Source of the DNA: Paenibacillus sp. FSL H8-0537
Lineage (GTDB): Bacteria > Bacillota > Bacilli > Paenibacillales > Paenibacillaceae
Assembly (NCBI RefSeq): GCF_038051995.1
Contig: NZ_CP150290.1
Location: forward strand, 4,330,001-4,394,000
DNA length: 64,000 nucleotides
Direction: 5' to 3'
The translations under genes and the position numbers were made by a program. This document shows, in pieces, positions 1 through 9,474 of this stretch (positions are counted from its first letter, which is position 1; every line of letters begins with the position of its first letter). Under the pieces are notes generated by a model. It was not told the DNA's origin. It saw only the letters and a list, made by a program, of their open reading frames with translations, and searched no databases.

Positions 1-1624
1 AGTATAAAATGCTGCCAGTCGCCACCAGGAAAATAAGTCCTAGAAAACCTGCTATAAAAATGATGAGTCCGAACTTTTGAAGCGACTGTTTATAATAGGT
101 GTCAAAGTCCGGCCGATTCTCATCTGCCTTGGCATATTTTGCATAGTAGCCCGCTGCCGCTGCGCGCTCGCTCTTAGCTGCAACTTGGTACGTATCTATC
201 CGAATGGCTGCCGGTTCAGAAGCAGCGGGCAGCTGCTCACGAATAGCATGCAGGGTCGACTCGGAGACGATGAGTTGACTACCTTTTACGTAGTAGTTCA
301 TCGCATAACGATCTAAGCCTTTGATCACCTTAATGGCTAGGGGAATTCCGCTTGCTTCAAAATCCACGGTTTGCGGAAAAAGTACGGTATCCGGCTCCTT
401 GCTTAATGCAGCCCTCTGTCCTTTATACCAGACGGCCTCTCCTTCCCCGGGCATGACAATATCGGCACCGCTCGCCTGCAGTTGTTCCGCTGCGAGCAGC
501 AGGAGACTGCGCTCTCCTTCCCTGCCATTGCCCAATTGACCTGTCAGCCGAACAGCCTCAACCGCCTGATGCTTAAACGTTAGCTCTGCCTGCTCCAGCT
601 CCGCACCAAATGAACTTGCAGCCTGCCCCTTATTTTCAAAAATAAAATCGTAAGGCAGCAGCCCGCGGGCCTCGCTCTCGGCTGAGTAATACAGCGAATA
701 CGCGATTGCCACCATGGTCAGAGTCATCGCTGACAAAACCGTTATGAGCGTAAGTGAGCTCGCATTGTCTTTCATTCGATGCATAACCGGAGCCAATGAC
801 AAGCTGTTTTTCAATCCAAGCTGTCCGTTCTTACTCCTTCGTACAAAGTAAAGCAGCCAGCCGATTGTGACACGAAACAGCAGGTAGGTTCCGAGTATAG
901 TCGAAGCCAGAATAACCAGCATTTGCAGAAACGGCTCCTGACTAAACGGTTTGCCAGCTAGCATATAGCCCGCCCCGATCAGCGCCAAGCTGAGCAGTCC
1001 CATCATGGCGGAGAGAGCCGCTTTCGGCTGTCTCGGATGCTCCCCCTGCCGATCGTTTTTGAACAGCTCGAGGAGTGTAGTAAAATAAACTTTAAACACG
1101 ATTTGTATCCATGTAAGACCGATTAGCATGGCAAATACAATAACAGTTTGAACAGCCGCTGAGCTGGAGAACGAGAGGGTTATGACCTTTTCAATACCGA
1201 TCAGCTTCATCAGAATAAGGATAAAAAGTCGCGAAGCGAGCGCTCCAGCCCCGACCCCAAGAAGGAGCGCACCTATTCCAAGCAGCATATGCTCGGCAAC
1301 GAGCAGCAGCAGCACCCCTCTGCGGGTCAGACCTACCAGCTGATATAGCCCGATTTCCCGGCTGCGGCGTCCCAGAAAAATACGGTTTGCTTGCAGCATG
1401 AATAGGATGACAATGGCCAGCAGCAGCATCCCTGACACCTTAAACAACGAAGCGAATTGAACATCTCCGAATGTCGCTGCCATGATGGAAGTATCGTGCT
1501 GCAAGGTAGCAAATACAAAATAAAGGGCCGTACTGGCAATAAGCGCAAAAAAATACAGAGAATAATGCTTCATATTGCTGCGCATGCTGCGGATGACCAG
1601 CTCAAACAGGGTCAACGTGGTCAC
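1..1624 (-). CDS. BceB-like FtsX-family ABC permease, partial (3' end outside window)
   Basis: The reverse strand reads open without a stop from a GTG at 1624 to the left edge (about 541 codons). The start overlaps the end of the upstream ATPase gene by 23 bp and follows GGAGG-like bases. The product has an N-terminal hydrophobic segment (YFFALIASTALYF), the typical stretch FLGRRSREIGLYQLVGLTRR, further paired membrane segments and a large extracytoplasmic region before another membrane helix near the edge. This layout is that of BceB/YxdM permeases, which with their ATPase sense and resist peptide antibiotics. The extracellular domain of this family usually contacts the peptide and the cognate kinase. 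The family is usually about 640 residues, so only the last membrane segments should be missing. Confidence 0.85.
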   Translation of the reverse strand, partial: MTTLTLFELVIRSMRSNMKHYSLYFFALIASTALYFVFATLQHDTSIMAATFGDVQFASLFKVSGMLLLAIVILFMLQANRIFLGRRSREIGLYQLVGLTRRGVLLLLVAEHMLLGIGALLLGVGAGALASRLFILILMKLIGIEKVITLSFSSSAAVQTVIVFAMLIGLTWIQIVFKVYFTTLLELFKNDRQGEHPRQPKAALSAMMGLLSLALIGAGYMLAGKPFSQEPFLQMLVILASTILGTYLLFRVTIGWLLYFVRRSKNGQLGLKNSLSLAPVMHRMKDNASSLTLITVLSAMTLTMVAIAYSLYYSAESEARGLLPYDFIFENKGQAASSFGAELEQAELTFKHQAVEAVRLTGQLGNGREGERSLLLLAAEQLQASGADIVMPGEGEAVWYKGQRAALSKEPDTVLFPQTVDFEASGIPLAIKVIKGLDRYAMNYYVKGSQLIVSESTLHAIREQLPAASEPAAIRIDTYQVAAKSERAAAAGYYAKYAKADENRPDFDTYYKQSLQKFGLIIFIAGFLGLIFLVATGSILY

Positions 1625-2393
1625 CTCCGAGCACAGCCTGCACATTCATAATCTCTTTGTAAAAGGCTTGCCGGGTTTTGCTGCCACGGTACACTTCAGA
1701 ATACAGCTGGCCATCCTTCAAAAACACGACCCTGCTGCAATAGCTTGAGGCTACCGGATCATGCGAAACCATCATAATGGTAAGGCTGCGCGACCGATTA
1801 AGCGCCTCCAGCTTTCCCAATAGCGAGGAGGCTGCCTTCGAATCCAGCGCCCCTGTCGGCTCATCTGCAAATACAATGGAGGGCTCGTGGATCAATGCCC
1901 GTGCCGCAGAAGTCCGCTGCCGCTGGCCTCCGGAAATTTCATGCGGATATTTATCGGCAATTTCCAAAATGCCCAGGTCTGCGGCAATGGTCTGGAATGC
2001 TGCCTCGGCCGCTTTCTTATTCAACTTGCCAAGCGATACGGGCAGTAAAATGTTCTCTTTTACACTCAACGTGTCCAGCAAATTATAATCCTGAAAAATA
2101 AAGCCAAGCTTATTGCGCCGAAAAATAGACAGCTCGGCATTTTTCATATTTGAGATGTCCGCATCTTCGACGAATATTTTACCTTCCGTCACTTTATCGA
2201 GGGTCGACAGTACATGAATCAATGTGGACTTCCCTGAGCCGGACGGCCCCATAATGCCGACAAACTCCCCTTCTATGACACGTAGATCGATCCCCTTAAG
2301 CACCTGCTGAGCGCTGCCTCTGACACCGAATGATTTACGAACCTGCTGTGCATGCAGCACGGTTATTGGCAAATTGTTATGATTCATCTCCAT
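1602..2393 (-). CDS. BceA-like ABC transporter ATP-binding protein
   Basis: The 263-residue product is a complete ABC ATPase. It has Walker A GPSGSGKST at residues 49-57, a Q-loop in FIFQDYNLL, signature SGGQRQR near 154-160, and Walker B with D-loop in IVFADEPTGALDSK. The MacB/LolD/BceA type (lipoprotein/peptide detoxification subfamily) fits the FtsX permease directly downstream, which overlaps by 23 bp. The gene starts 18 bp after the histidine kinase, so the four genes from 4140 leftwards form one operon. Expected role: powering a flux-sensing peptide-antibiotic resistance transporter. The exact substrate cannot be told from sequence. Confidence 0.92.
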   Translation of the reverse strand: MEMNHNNLPITVLHAQQVRKSFGVRGSAQQVLKGIDLRVIEGEFVGIMGPSGSGKSTLIHVLSTLDKVTEGKIFVEDADISNMKNAELSIFRRNKLGFIFQDYNLLDTLSVKENILLPVSLGKLNKKAAEAAFQTIAADLGILEIADKYPHEISGGQRQRTSAARALIHEPSIVFADEPTGALDSKAASSLLGKLEALNRSRSLTIMMVSHDPVASSYCSRVVFLKDGQLYSEVYRGSKTRQAFYKEIMNVQAVLGGDHVDPV

Positions 2394-2411
2394 AGCCTCC
2401 TGCTCTGACCG

Positions 2412-3434
2412 TCATGCCCGAATCGCTTCGAACGCATTGCTTATAGGGAAGGTCATTTCCATTGCTGTTCCTGCGTGCAGCCCAGATTGCACAGTCAGGT
2501 CAACCCCGATTTTGAGCGCAACCGTCCGTGCTAAATAAAGCCCCAGTCCGGTTGCCGCATTTTGCAGCCTTCCGTTTCCCCCAGTAAACCCTTTATCAAA
2601 AATACGCGGCAGGTCATGAGCGGCAATCCCTGGTCCCTCATCCTTGATTGTAATCCTCACATGGCCCTCGGGCGCTACGGTCGTCAATAGAAGTATCGTA
2701 CTGCCCTTCGGGCTATATTTGACCGCATTCGTCAGCAATTGCCTAATCACAAAACGGCACCACTTACGGTCCGTCCTGACTATTGCTTCTTCGCCATCAA
2801 ACAGGACGGCTATATTTTTCTCTACACACCATGAAGCCAGCTCCCGCACTTCCAGGGCGGCAAGCTGCTGAATCCCGGCCTGCTCCAGCACATAATCCGC
2901 CTCGAGCGAAGGGAGCCGTGAAATGTACAGCTGCTGGTCAATGAGCAGATGAATGCGCAGCCATTCCGATTCTATTTTTCGCAGCGCCTGGCTGCTCCTA
3001 TCGGCATCTATCGTCAATTTCATGGCGGTCAGCGGCGCTTTCACTTCGTGCACCCATGCCGCCGTATCATCCTGCTCCACCGTATGGGCCGCATAGCTAG
3101 CTGAAAGCTTGTCCGAATACCAGTGGCCGGCCGCTCGCAAAAGTTGATTCGCAGCTTCTTCATGATAAAAATAAGCGGGCGGCAGCGTTTCGCTCCAGTC
3201 CTCCTCTATTTGTTCAGCTGTGCTTGCCAGTGCGCGCGCGTAGACTGTTTCTTTTTGAAAGCGCCACCCTAAAAAAGCCAGCAGTGCAAGCATGAGCAGC
3301 CCGTTCATATACAGCATCGAGACTGCCTGAATCGCAATGCCATTGTCAAGCCAGATTAGCAAATCCATGAACAGCAAAGAAAGCAGGTAGAACGCGATCC
3401 AGCTTTTTCTGTCATATAAATAACGGAGCAGCAA
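2412..3434 (-). CDS. BceS-like intramembrane-sensing histidine kinase
   Basis: The 340-residue protein has two close N-terminal membrane helices (about residues 12-30 and 36-57) with almost no extracellular loop. This is typical of intramembrane-sensing kinases that depend on a BceAB transporter for their signal. The H-box is WVHEVKAPLTAMK with phospho-acceptor His129. The C-terminal ATPase domain shows the N-box (LLTNAVKYS), DEGPGI and GLGLYLA motifs. The start is TTG, 13 bp after the response-regulator stop, with a strong GGGGGGAAAG site. It should phosphorylate the response regulator encoded just upstream. Confidence 0.92.
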   Translation of the reverse strand: MLLRYLYDRKSWIAFYLLSLLFMDLLIWLDNGIAIQAVSMLYMNGLLMLALLAFLGWRFQKETVYARALASTAEQIEEDWSETLPPAYFYHEEAANQLLRAAGHWYSDKLSASYAAHTVEQDDTAAWVHEVKAPLTAMKLTIDADRSSQALRKIESEWLRIHLLIDQQLYISRLPSLEADYVLEQAGIQQLAALEVRELASWCVEKNIAVLFDGEEAIVRTDRKWCRFVIRQLLTNAVKYSPKGSTILLLTTVAPEGHVRITIKDEGPGIAAHDLPRIFDKGFTGGNGRLQNAATGLGLYLARTVALKIGVDLTVQSGLHAGTAMEMTFPISNAFEAIRA

Positions 3435-3447
3435 AGTCTTTCCCCCC

Positions 3448-4140
3448 TCATACCGTGGCGGCCATATAGCCCAGCCCTTTCTTAGTTACAATGGCTTCTT
3501 CCAGCTGGAAAACCGCCAGTTTCTGGCGCAGACGGGTTATATTCGCTGTCAGCGTATTGTCGTTGACAAATTGCTCATCATCCCACAGCCTGCGAATGAG
3601 ATCATGGCGGGAGATAACTGTATCCTTCGCCTGGACGAGCACGACGAGGATAAAAAATTCATTTTTCGTCAAAAGCACATCCTGTCCGTGTTTGCGGATC
3701 AGCCCACGCTTCATATCAATAATAGAGCCGTTCCATTCGATCAGATCAGCCGCTGCCTCTCCGTAAGCATAGGTTCTGCGAAAAATCGCCTGAATTTGGG
3801 CCAGCAGCACGTCCATATGAAACGGCTTTTGAATATAATCATCCGCCCCCATGTTCATCGCCATGACCATATCTAAAGGATGATCACGCGAGGACAAAAA
3901 GAAAATCGGCACTTTCGACACCGCCCGAATTTCCCGGCACCAGTGAAAGCCATCATACATAGGAAGCTGAATATCAATAATAACAAGTTGCGGCTGCACT
4001 TTAATAAAAGTGTGCATCACATCGTCAAATCGCTCTGGGCCCGTTACTTGAAACGACCACTGCTCCAGCCTCTCCTTCAACGAATGGAAAATGGCATCGT
4101 CATCTTCTATCAGCAATATTTTCAAATCCACTAGAGCCAA
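3448..4140 (-). CDS. OmpR-family response regulator (BceR-like)
   Basis: The 230-residue protein has a receiver domain with the acidic pair in LLIEDDD, phospho-acceptor Asp56 in IIDIQLP, and the KP motif in IQKPFHMD. A winged-helix DNA-binding domain follows (about 130-228). It is first in the kinase-ATPase-permease operon and should activate the ABC genes in response to peptide antibiotics. The annotated start is a TTG. A GTG nine bases further in (VDLKILLIED) has equally good spacing from GGAAGGGA and may be the true start. Confidence 0.92.
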   Translation of the reverse strand: MALVDLKILLIEDDDAIFHSLKERLEQWSFQVTGPERFDDVMHTFIKVQPQLVIIDIQLPMYDGFHWCREIRAVSKVPIFFLSSRDHPLDMVMAMNMGADDYIQKPFHMDVLLAQIQAIFRRTYAYGEAAADLIEWNGSIIDMKRGLIRKHGQDVLLTKNEFFILVVLVQAKDTVISRHDLIRRLWDDEQFVNDNTLTANITRLRQKLAVFQLEEAIVTKKGLGYMAATV

Positions 4141-4279
4141 ATCCCTTCCCGCGGTGTTCGCAGCCCTTGAATAGCCCCGCCACCCAAGTGTCCGCTTCCT
4201 ACATCATACCATTACAAGTTTCCACACAAAAAGGGGCGGCAAATTATTGCCCCCCAAGTTATAACCCTGCTTCGCAGCT

Positions 4280-6361
4280 TTATACTGGAAGCAGCATTGT
4301 GAACAGCAGCGCTGCCAGCTCCTGCTTATTTAGTGCCCGACGCGAGCCGTAGTCCATCTTCCCGCCGGCTTCGGTCACCTCTGGCCCATGCAGCTGCCAT
4401 TTCACGATAGAGCTAACGGCATCAATCGCCCATTTCGATGTCCCAGGCGCAAGCGTTGCAGTTGAATCCTGCGTCCTGATGCCCGTCATCGTCAGCAAAC
4501 GAAAAACGATCGCCGCCGCTTCTTCCCGAAGAATAGGCCGGTCCGGCTCAAACAAGCCGGCCTCGCTCCCATTCAGCAGCCCCGCCTCAACGGCGGCTTG
4601 AATCGCTTTGCGATACGGTGAATGCTCCACGTCCTTAAACGAGGATGGGTTCGCGGATTCAGGAATGCTCCATATCGCATTAAAAGCTTGGATGAAGGCG
4701 CCGCGGGTGACCGCTTGCTCCGGTTGAAACGGCTTAGACAAATCATCTGTCAAAAGACCAAGCGACTTCAAGCCCAAAATGTAACTGGCATAGGGATGAC
4801 CAATCGACACGTCTGGGAAACCTTCCTGATGCTCCGGTATTTTAGCGGCGTAGCTGAAGAGATTAGCATATTTCAGATAGCTGATTTTCCCGTCCGCATC
4901 CTCCTTGAATGCAAGAGGATTGCCCTGCTCATCCACAAACAGCAAATCATCGACCTGCTTCAATTGTTGACGGCTGGAAATATCGCTTACGGTAAGAGTG
5001 CCGTTGCCCGTCGCTTCGACCTTTGTTAGCAGCTTAATTCGCAAATCCGAATACAAGCCTTCGAACTTGGCAAGCTCCTTCGCAGGCTGCGGCTTAAAGC
5101 CGGCAGCAGCTTCATATTTCGATGGGTGACCAGCGTAATAGTGATCCATAAATGCAGCAAACAGCTCATTGCGCAAATCCTGATTTGAATTATAGGATAC
5201 GAAAACACCGGTTTTGCGATCTGGCAGCAGCCAGAGGAGCGAGCTGAAGCCAAGTATATCGCCTCCCTTGGAGATGACAGCTTCACCATTCGTATGAGAT
5301 AGAGCCACAGGCGATTCAAAGCCATATGTCATATCCGGAAAGTCCGGATCGATGGCAATGTGATAGGTCGACATGGCCTTCACCGATTCGGGCGACAAAA
5401 TAATCGTGCCGTCTTCCGCCCGGCCATCGTTCAAGAAGGCTTTCATAAACAGCGCCATATCGGCGGCTGTCGATAGCATACTGCCCTCCGGCCACTCGCT
5501 CGGTGAAAAATCGTACACCGGAATAGCCCCTCCCGCCGCATCATAAGAGGTGACGAGCCGTTCGGCTGCATTTTTCGCAAGGCTAAAATGGCTGGAGGTC
5601 ATGCCAAGCGGCTCGAACAGATGCTTCTGCACATAGCTCCCGAAAGGCTCTCCGCTTACCTGCTGGACGATGTAGCCTTGCAGCCGCGATGCGAAATTAT
5701 CGTACATATAAGAGGTTCCCGGCTGGCGAATGACTGGCGGAAACACAGCAAAGATGCTTTCCTTGAGTGAAATCGGCTTTTGGGCGGGATCAAATAAATA
5801 ACTGGCATCTGTAGGCTCGCGCACCTCAAAGCCCGTCGTATGCGTCAGCAAATTCTCGATGGTAACCGGCGTACCATAGGGATTGGTTAGTTGGTAACCA
5901 TCCAAATATTTTTCAATATGATCTTGAAGCGAAATTTTTCCTTGATCGACGAGCTGCATAATGGCAGCCGCCGTGAACACTTTGGAGATCGAGGCGATTC
6001 GGAAGGTGGACTCGCTTGCCTCAACAGGCGACTTGGACGTCAGGTCGTTTACACCGTAGCCTTTGGATACGAGTACTTTTCCGCCTTGCACGACGGATAT
6101 TACAGCGGCCCCCGCTTTTTGCCGGATGGCGTCCTGCTCAAAAAAAGCATCAAAAAAGGCCTCGACCTCCTTGGCATCACGCGGGCCGCTCGTAAAATGG
6201 CTTGTAGCGGCACTGCTAAGTGAGGCTTGAGGTTTGATTGCGACAGACGAAGGGGATTCCGGCCGCTGCGCGTTTGCGCTTGCTTCACCTGCAAAAGTCA
6301 GCGTCAGAAGTGCCGCCAAAATGCCGGATGTGATACGGGTTCGTTTCTTATTGTGGATCAA
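4280..6361 (-). CDS. secreted beta-lactamase-fold serine hydrolase with SLH anchor
   Basis: The 693-residue protein has a Sec signal peptide (residues 1 to about 29, ending ASA), then a class C beta-lactamase/PBP4*/esterase domain with catalytic SISK (Ser124-Lys127) and the YDN motif at 220-222. A linker beta domain follows. From about residue 505 there are SLH repeats (FPDVSIGHPYASYILGL, FKDVEHSPYRKAIQAA and a third weaker copy) that would tether it to secondary cell-wall polymer. The likely role is peptidase or esterase activity on peptidoglycan-derived or D-amino-acid substrates; the substrate is unknown. It is monocistronic, with 139 bp to the Bce operon downstream of nothing obvious. A beta-lactam resistance role is possible but not indicated. 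Confidence 0.88.
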   Translation of the reverse strand: MIHNKKRTRITSGILAALLTLTFAGEASANAQRPESPSSVAIKPQASLSSAATSHFTSGPRDAKEVEAFFDAFFEQDAIRQKAGAAVISVVQGGKVLVSKGYGVNDLTSKSPVEASESTFRIASISKVFTAAAIMQLVDQGKISLQDHIEKYLDGYQLTNPYGTPVTIENLLTHTTGFEVREPTDASYLFDPAQKPISLKESIFAVFPPVIRQPGTSYMYDNFASRLQGYIVQQVSGEPFGSYVQKHLFEPLGMTSSHFSLAKNAAERLVTSYDAAGGAIPVYDFSPSEWPEGSMLSTAADMALFMKAFLNDGRAEDGTIILSPESVKAMSTYHIAIDPDFPDMTYGFESPVALSHTNGEAVISKGGDILGFSSLLWLLPDRKTGVFVSYNSNQDLRNELFAAFMDHYYAGHPSKYEAAAGFKPQPAKELAKFEGLYSDLRIKLLTKVEATGNGTLTVSDISSRQQLKQVDDLLFVDEQGNPLAFKEDADGKISYLKYANLFSYAAKIPEHQEGFPDVSIGHPYASYILGLKSLGLLTDDLSKPFQPEQAVTRGAFIQAFNAIWSIPESANPSSFKDVEHSPYRKAIQAAVEAGLLNGSEAGLFEPDRPILREEAAAIVFRLLTMTGIRTQDSTATLAPGTSKWAIDAVSSIVKWQLHGPEVTEAGGKMDYGSRRALNKQELAALLFTMLLPV

Positions 6362-6548
6362 TCAAAATCCTCTCCCTGCTTACCCTAATTTTGGAGCTGG
6401 CTAGCTCGATAAAATCAATACTGCCGCTCCAACCTCTTCATTTTAGGGTTTACAGCCTGTCCCGTCGTTCGATTTAGATGATAAACAGGAGAGGAATGGT
6501 TACATTTTTGTCATGTACGCCTACGTTGGAGACTGAGCAGCGGCAAGG

Positions 6549-7112
6549 TCACAGGCTGTCAACAAAATTCAAATACGCCAATGCGTTTGCTTCTAGCTTG
6601 CTTGCAGACGTTGAGACGGCTGCACCGGGTTCATTTTCACCCGGCTCCGCTTCTGTACCATAAAAAGCAAAATAGGAGCGATAATCAGCACTGCAATACA
6701 GGAAGGAAATTTCAAAAGGAGCCAATAATTGGGCTAGTGTGTAGCGATATCTTCCCTCTTCCCGATAATTCTCTTCTGTTGCTCCAGCGGATACGGCTAA
6801 CGCCACTTTGCGATTTTTCAATTTGTCCCCACCCTTGGAACCGTAGGCCCATCCATAGGCTAAAACCTCATCCAACCATTTTTTAAGGAGAGGCGGACAA
6901 TTAAACCAATAAATAGGAAACTGCAAAATCAGATTTCCATGTGCTTCAACCAATTGCTGTTCTTTCTCCACGTCGATGTTTCCATCAGGGTAAGCTTTAT
7001 GCAATTCGTGTATCGTATACTTTTCCGGATATTTCGCAAGCTCTTCTATCCATCGCTTATTGATGACCGATGCTTCTAAGCTGGGATGTGTGACAATAAC
7101 GAGTGTTTTCAA
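6549..7112 (-). CDS. NAD(P)H-dependent flavin oxidoreductase (KefF/MdaB type)
   Basis: The 187-residue flavodoxin-fold protein starts with KTLVIVTHPSLEAS, the FMN phosphate loop of the NQO-like family. It contains FPIYWFNCPPLLKKWLDEVL, the quinone-reductase signature, and a GSKGGDKLKNRKVALAVSAGA segment. The expected reaction is two-electron reduction of quinones or azo compounds with NAD(P)H. The start is TTG behind AGGAGGAGCC. It stands alone, so its physiological partner is unclear. Confidence 0.88.
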   Translation of the reverse strand: MKTLVIVTHPSLEASVINKRWIEELAKYPEKYTIHELHKAYPDGNIDVEKEQQLVEAHGNLILQFPIYWFNCPPLLKKWLDEVLAYGWAYGSKGGDKLKNRKVALAVSAGATEENYREEGRYRYTLAQLLAPFEISFLYCSADYRSYFAFYGTEAEPGENEPGAAVSTSASKLEANALAYLNFVDSL

Positions 7113-7248
7113 TGAAGGCTCCTCCTAAAGTGTGATTGGCCTCTTGAGTATAAAGCGCACGCTGCCATTATATAAGTACGCACTTTAAGTATAGCTACTT
7201 ACCTGTTGGTTAGTGTCACATCCATTATAAATCCACCGAAACGATCGC

Positions 7249-8085
7249 TCACTTCCCCTTTCTATAAAATAATGGTTTATGGCCTGTCGTTGACTTGAAC
7301 ACTCTGCCGAAATGCGTCACACTGCCGAAGCCTACCTTCCTCGCAATCAGATTGACCTTCATCGACGATTGCTCCAAAAGCTTTTTCGCCTCCTTGATCC
7401 TGACGCTGTTCAAATACTCCACGAACGTAAAGCCTGTTGCCTCTTTAAAAAAACGGCTTAAATAATAGGGGCTGACATAAAATCTCTCTGCTAGCGGATG
7501 AAGCGACAGCTCCTGCATATAATGGCTGTTGATATAGCGGACAACCTCCGAAATTCTTTCATGCATAGGACTTGGCGATTCTAGGGGCTCGATGCTGTTT
7601 TGTCTAATATGCCGGCAGCAAACCAGAAGCAGCTGCAAAACCAAAGTCTGCGCATACATCTCGAAGCCTGCTTTTTTAGCCTGAATCTCCTCGATGATCC
7701 GCTTGGATAGCGCCTCGATGGATAGCATGTCCTGCAAGGAGCATTTAATAATGATGTACTCCTGCTCAAACAGCGGCTGCAGTGTGTCTATATAGGTGCC
7801 ATTAGCCGAGGCCATGTTGCTCTCATGAATATTAATAATGAGCCGTTCATGCTGGGGCGTTTCCGTGTTGGTCGTCCGGTGCAAAATATTGGGAGAGATG
7901 ATAATCACATCCCCTTCATTGATCACCATGGTCCTGTCCTTAATAAAAAACTCCCGTTTACCCGACATTAAATAAAAGATTTCATACGTGCTGTGAAAAT
8001 GGCTGGCTGGCATATTGTGGCTTAGCGCCTTCCGGTGGGAAACCAATAAAGTCCCGTCCTTATTTTCATATTGAAAATCTCCCAT
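7249..8085 (-). CDS. AraC-family regulator with cupin sensor domain
   Basis: The 278-residue protein has an N-terminal cupin-like ligand domain (HFHSTYEIFYLMSGKREF, then GDVIIISPNILHRT) and a C-terminal pair of AraC helix-turn-helix motifs (LAERFYVSPYYLSRFFKEATG and IARKVGFGSVTHFGRVFKSTTG). It is divergent from the GH105 gene across a 142-bp spacer, so it is the natural candidate to control that gene in response to pectin-derived sugars. That link is inferred from position only. Confidence 0.9.
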   Translation of the reverse strand: MGDFQYENKDGTLLVSHRKALSHNMPASHFHSTYEIFYLMSGKREFFIKDRTMVINEGDVIIISPNILHRTTNTETPQHERLIINIHESNMASANGTYIDTLQPLFEQEYIIIKCSLQDMLSIEALSKRIIEEIQAKKAGFEMYAQTLVLQLLLVCCRHIRQNSIEPLESPSPMHERISEVVRYINSHYMQELSLHPLAERFYVSPYYLSRFFKEATGFTFVEYLNSVRIKEAKKLLEQSSMKVNLIARKVGFGSVTHFGRVFKSTTGHKPLFYRKGK

Positions 8086-8227
8086 CTTTAGGCTCCGCCC
8101 CTCATCTGTTATGTCATTTTATTATACGCCTCAGCTTATTTTCTGCAAGTTATAAGAAGAATAAAGGTATTTTCGCAAAAAATGTACATGATCCTCTGCT
8201 AAACTAAGCTTAATACAAGAAGGAGGA

Positions 8228-9373
8228 ATGAATGCAATGAATGCTTCGAATGCTAATACTACGTCTGAAAATCGAGTGCAAGACACCCTTTCCCCCATCC
8301 AATGGGCCGAGAAGGCCTGCGAGGCGTTAATGGATAAATTTGAGCCGGAATTGCTTCCGCCAGACCGGTTTCACTATCATCAGGGCGTATTTCTGTCGGG
8401 TATGGAGAAATGCTGGCTGGAAACGAAGAAGGACAAATACAATGATTATATTAAACGCTGGGTAGACAGCCAAATTCTCGTGGACGGAAGCATCAAGAAA
8501 TACAATCCGGATGAACTGGATGATATACAGCCTGGTGTTCTTCTATTTAGATTGTATGAGCAAACGGGCGACGAACGGTATAAAAAAGCGCTGCATACCC
8601 TTGTTCCGCTGTTAAAGTCATGGAAAACGAATCCTTCGGGCGGGTTCTGGCATAAGGAGCATTACCCGAATCAAATGTGGCTGGACGGCTTATACATGGC
8701 GGGCCCTATTGCCGTCCAGTTTGGCAAGACGTTTGGCGAAAGCGACTATTTTGACTTGATGACGTTCCAAGCCCTTATGATGGCAAAACACACCAAGGAC
8801 CCGAAAACCGGCTTATTGTACCACGGGTGGGACGAAACGAAGGAAGCCGCTTGGGCTGACCCGGATACGGGGCTTGCTCCAGAGTTCTGGGGAAGAGCGA
8901 TCGGCTGGTACCCTGTCGCCTTGCTGGAAATGTTCGAATACCTGCCTGAGGATCATAAGGATAAAGCAGCGCTAGTCCGTATTCTACAGGACCTGCTCCT
9001 TTCACTGACTAACTTCCAAGATGCTGCGACAGGTTTATGGTATCAGGTTGTCGACAAGCCAGAGCAGCCGGATAATTGGCTGGAAAATTCCTGTACCGCG
9101 CTGTTCGTTCATGCCATTGCCAAAGCGGTAAGATTCGGTTATCTGGATGCCAAGTATTTGCAATATGCTTGGAAGGGCTATCAGGGCGTTATTGATACGC
9201 TGAAGCTTGATGAGAATGGCCACGTCATCATTGGCCAAATCTGTATCGGCACAGGAATAGGTGATTACGCCCACTATATCGCCCGTCCTACCAGCGAAAA
9301 TGATCTGCATGGCGCAGGTGCTTTTATTCTCATGTGCGTGGAAATGAGCTTGGCGGAAAAGATAGATAAATAA
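8228..9373 (+). CDS. GH105 unsaturated rhamnogalacturonyl/glucuronyl hydrolase
   Basis: The 381-residue protein has the (alpha/alpha)6-barrel signature of YteR/YesR enzymes, including the catalytic Asp region QMWLDGLYMAGP, WHKEHYPNQ and a GRAIGWYPVALLEM segment. These enzymes hydrate the delta-4,5 double bond left by polysaccharide lyases on uronic-acid oligosaccharides and release the unsaturated end. There is no signal peptide, so it acts in the cytoplasm on imported oligosaccharides. The start follows AGAAGGAGG; a second ATG three codons in is possible. No transporter or lyase lies beside it, so substrate supply must come from elsewhere. Confidence 0.9.
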   Translation: MNAMNASNANTTSENRVQDTLSPIQWAEKACEALMDKFEPELLPPDRFHYHQGVFLSGMEKCWLETKKDKYNDYIKRWVDSQILVDGSIKKYNPDELDDIQPGVLLFRLYEQTGDERYKKALHTLVPLLKSWKTNPSGGFWHKEHYPNQMWLDGLYMAGPIAVQFGKTFGESDYFDLMTFQALMMAKHTKDPKTGLLYHGWDETKEAAWADPDTGLAPEFWGRAIGWYPVALLEMFEYLPEDHKDKAALVRILQDLLLSLTNFQDAATGLWYQVVDKPEQPDNWLENSCTALFVHAIAKAVRFGYLDAKYLQYAWKGYQGVIDTLKLDENGHVIIGQICIGTGIGDYAHYIARPTSENDLHGAGAFILMCVEMSLAEKIDK

Positions 9374-9375
9374 TA

Positions 9376-9414
9376 CAAAAAAGCTGGAGCCTCTTTATGG
9401 GCTTCAGCTTTTTG
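9376..9414 (+). terminator. Rho-independent terminator of the GH105 gene
   Basis: AAAAAAGCTGGAGCC pairs with GGGCTTCAGCTTTTT around a short loop, directly after the GH105 stop codon and followed by a T run. Confidence 0.8.
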
Positions 9415-9474
9415 CTGGCGATACGCTCCACTGCTCGTTATTAAGAGCTATCCGTAAGAAACAGCGTACGTCAT

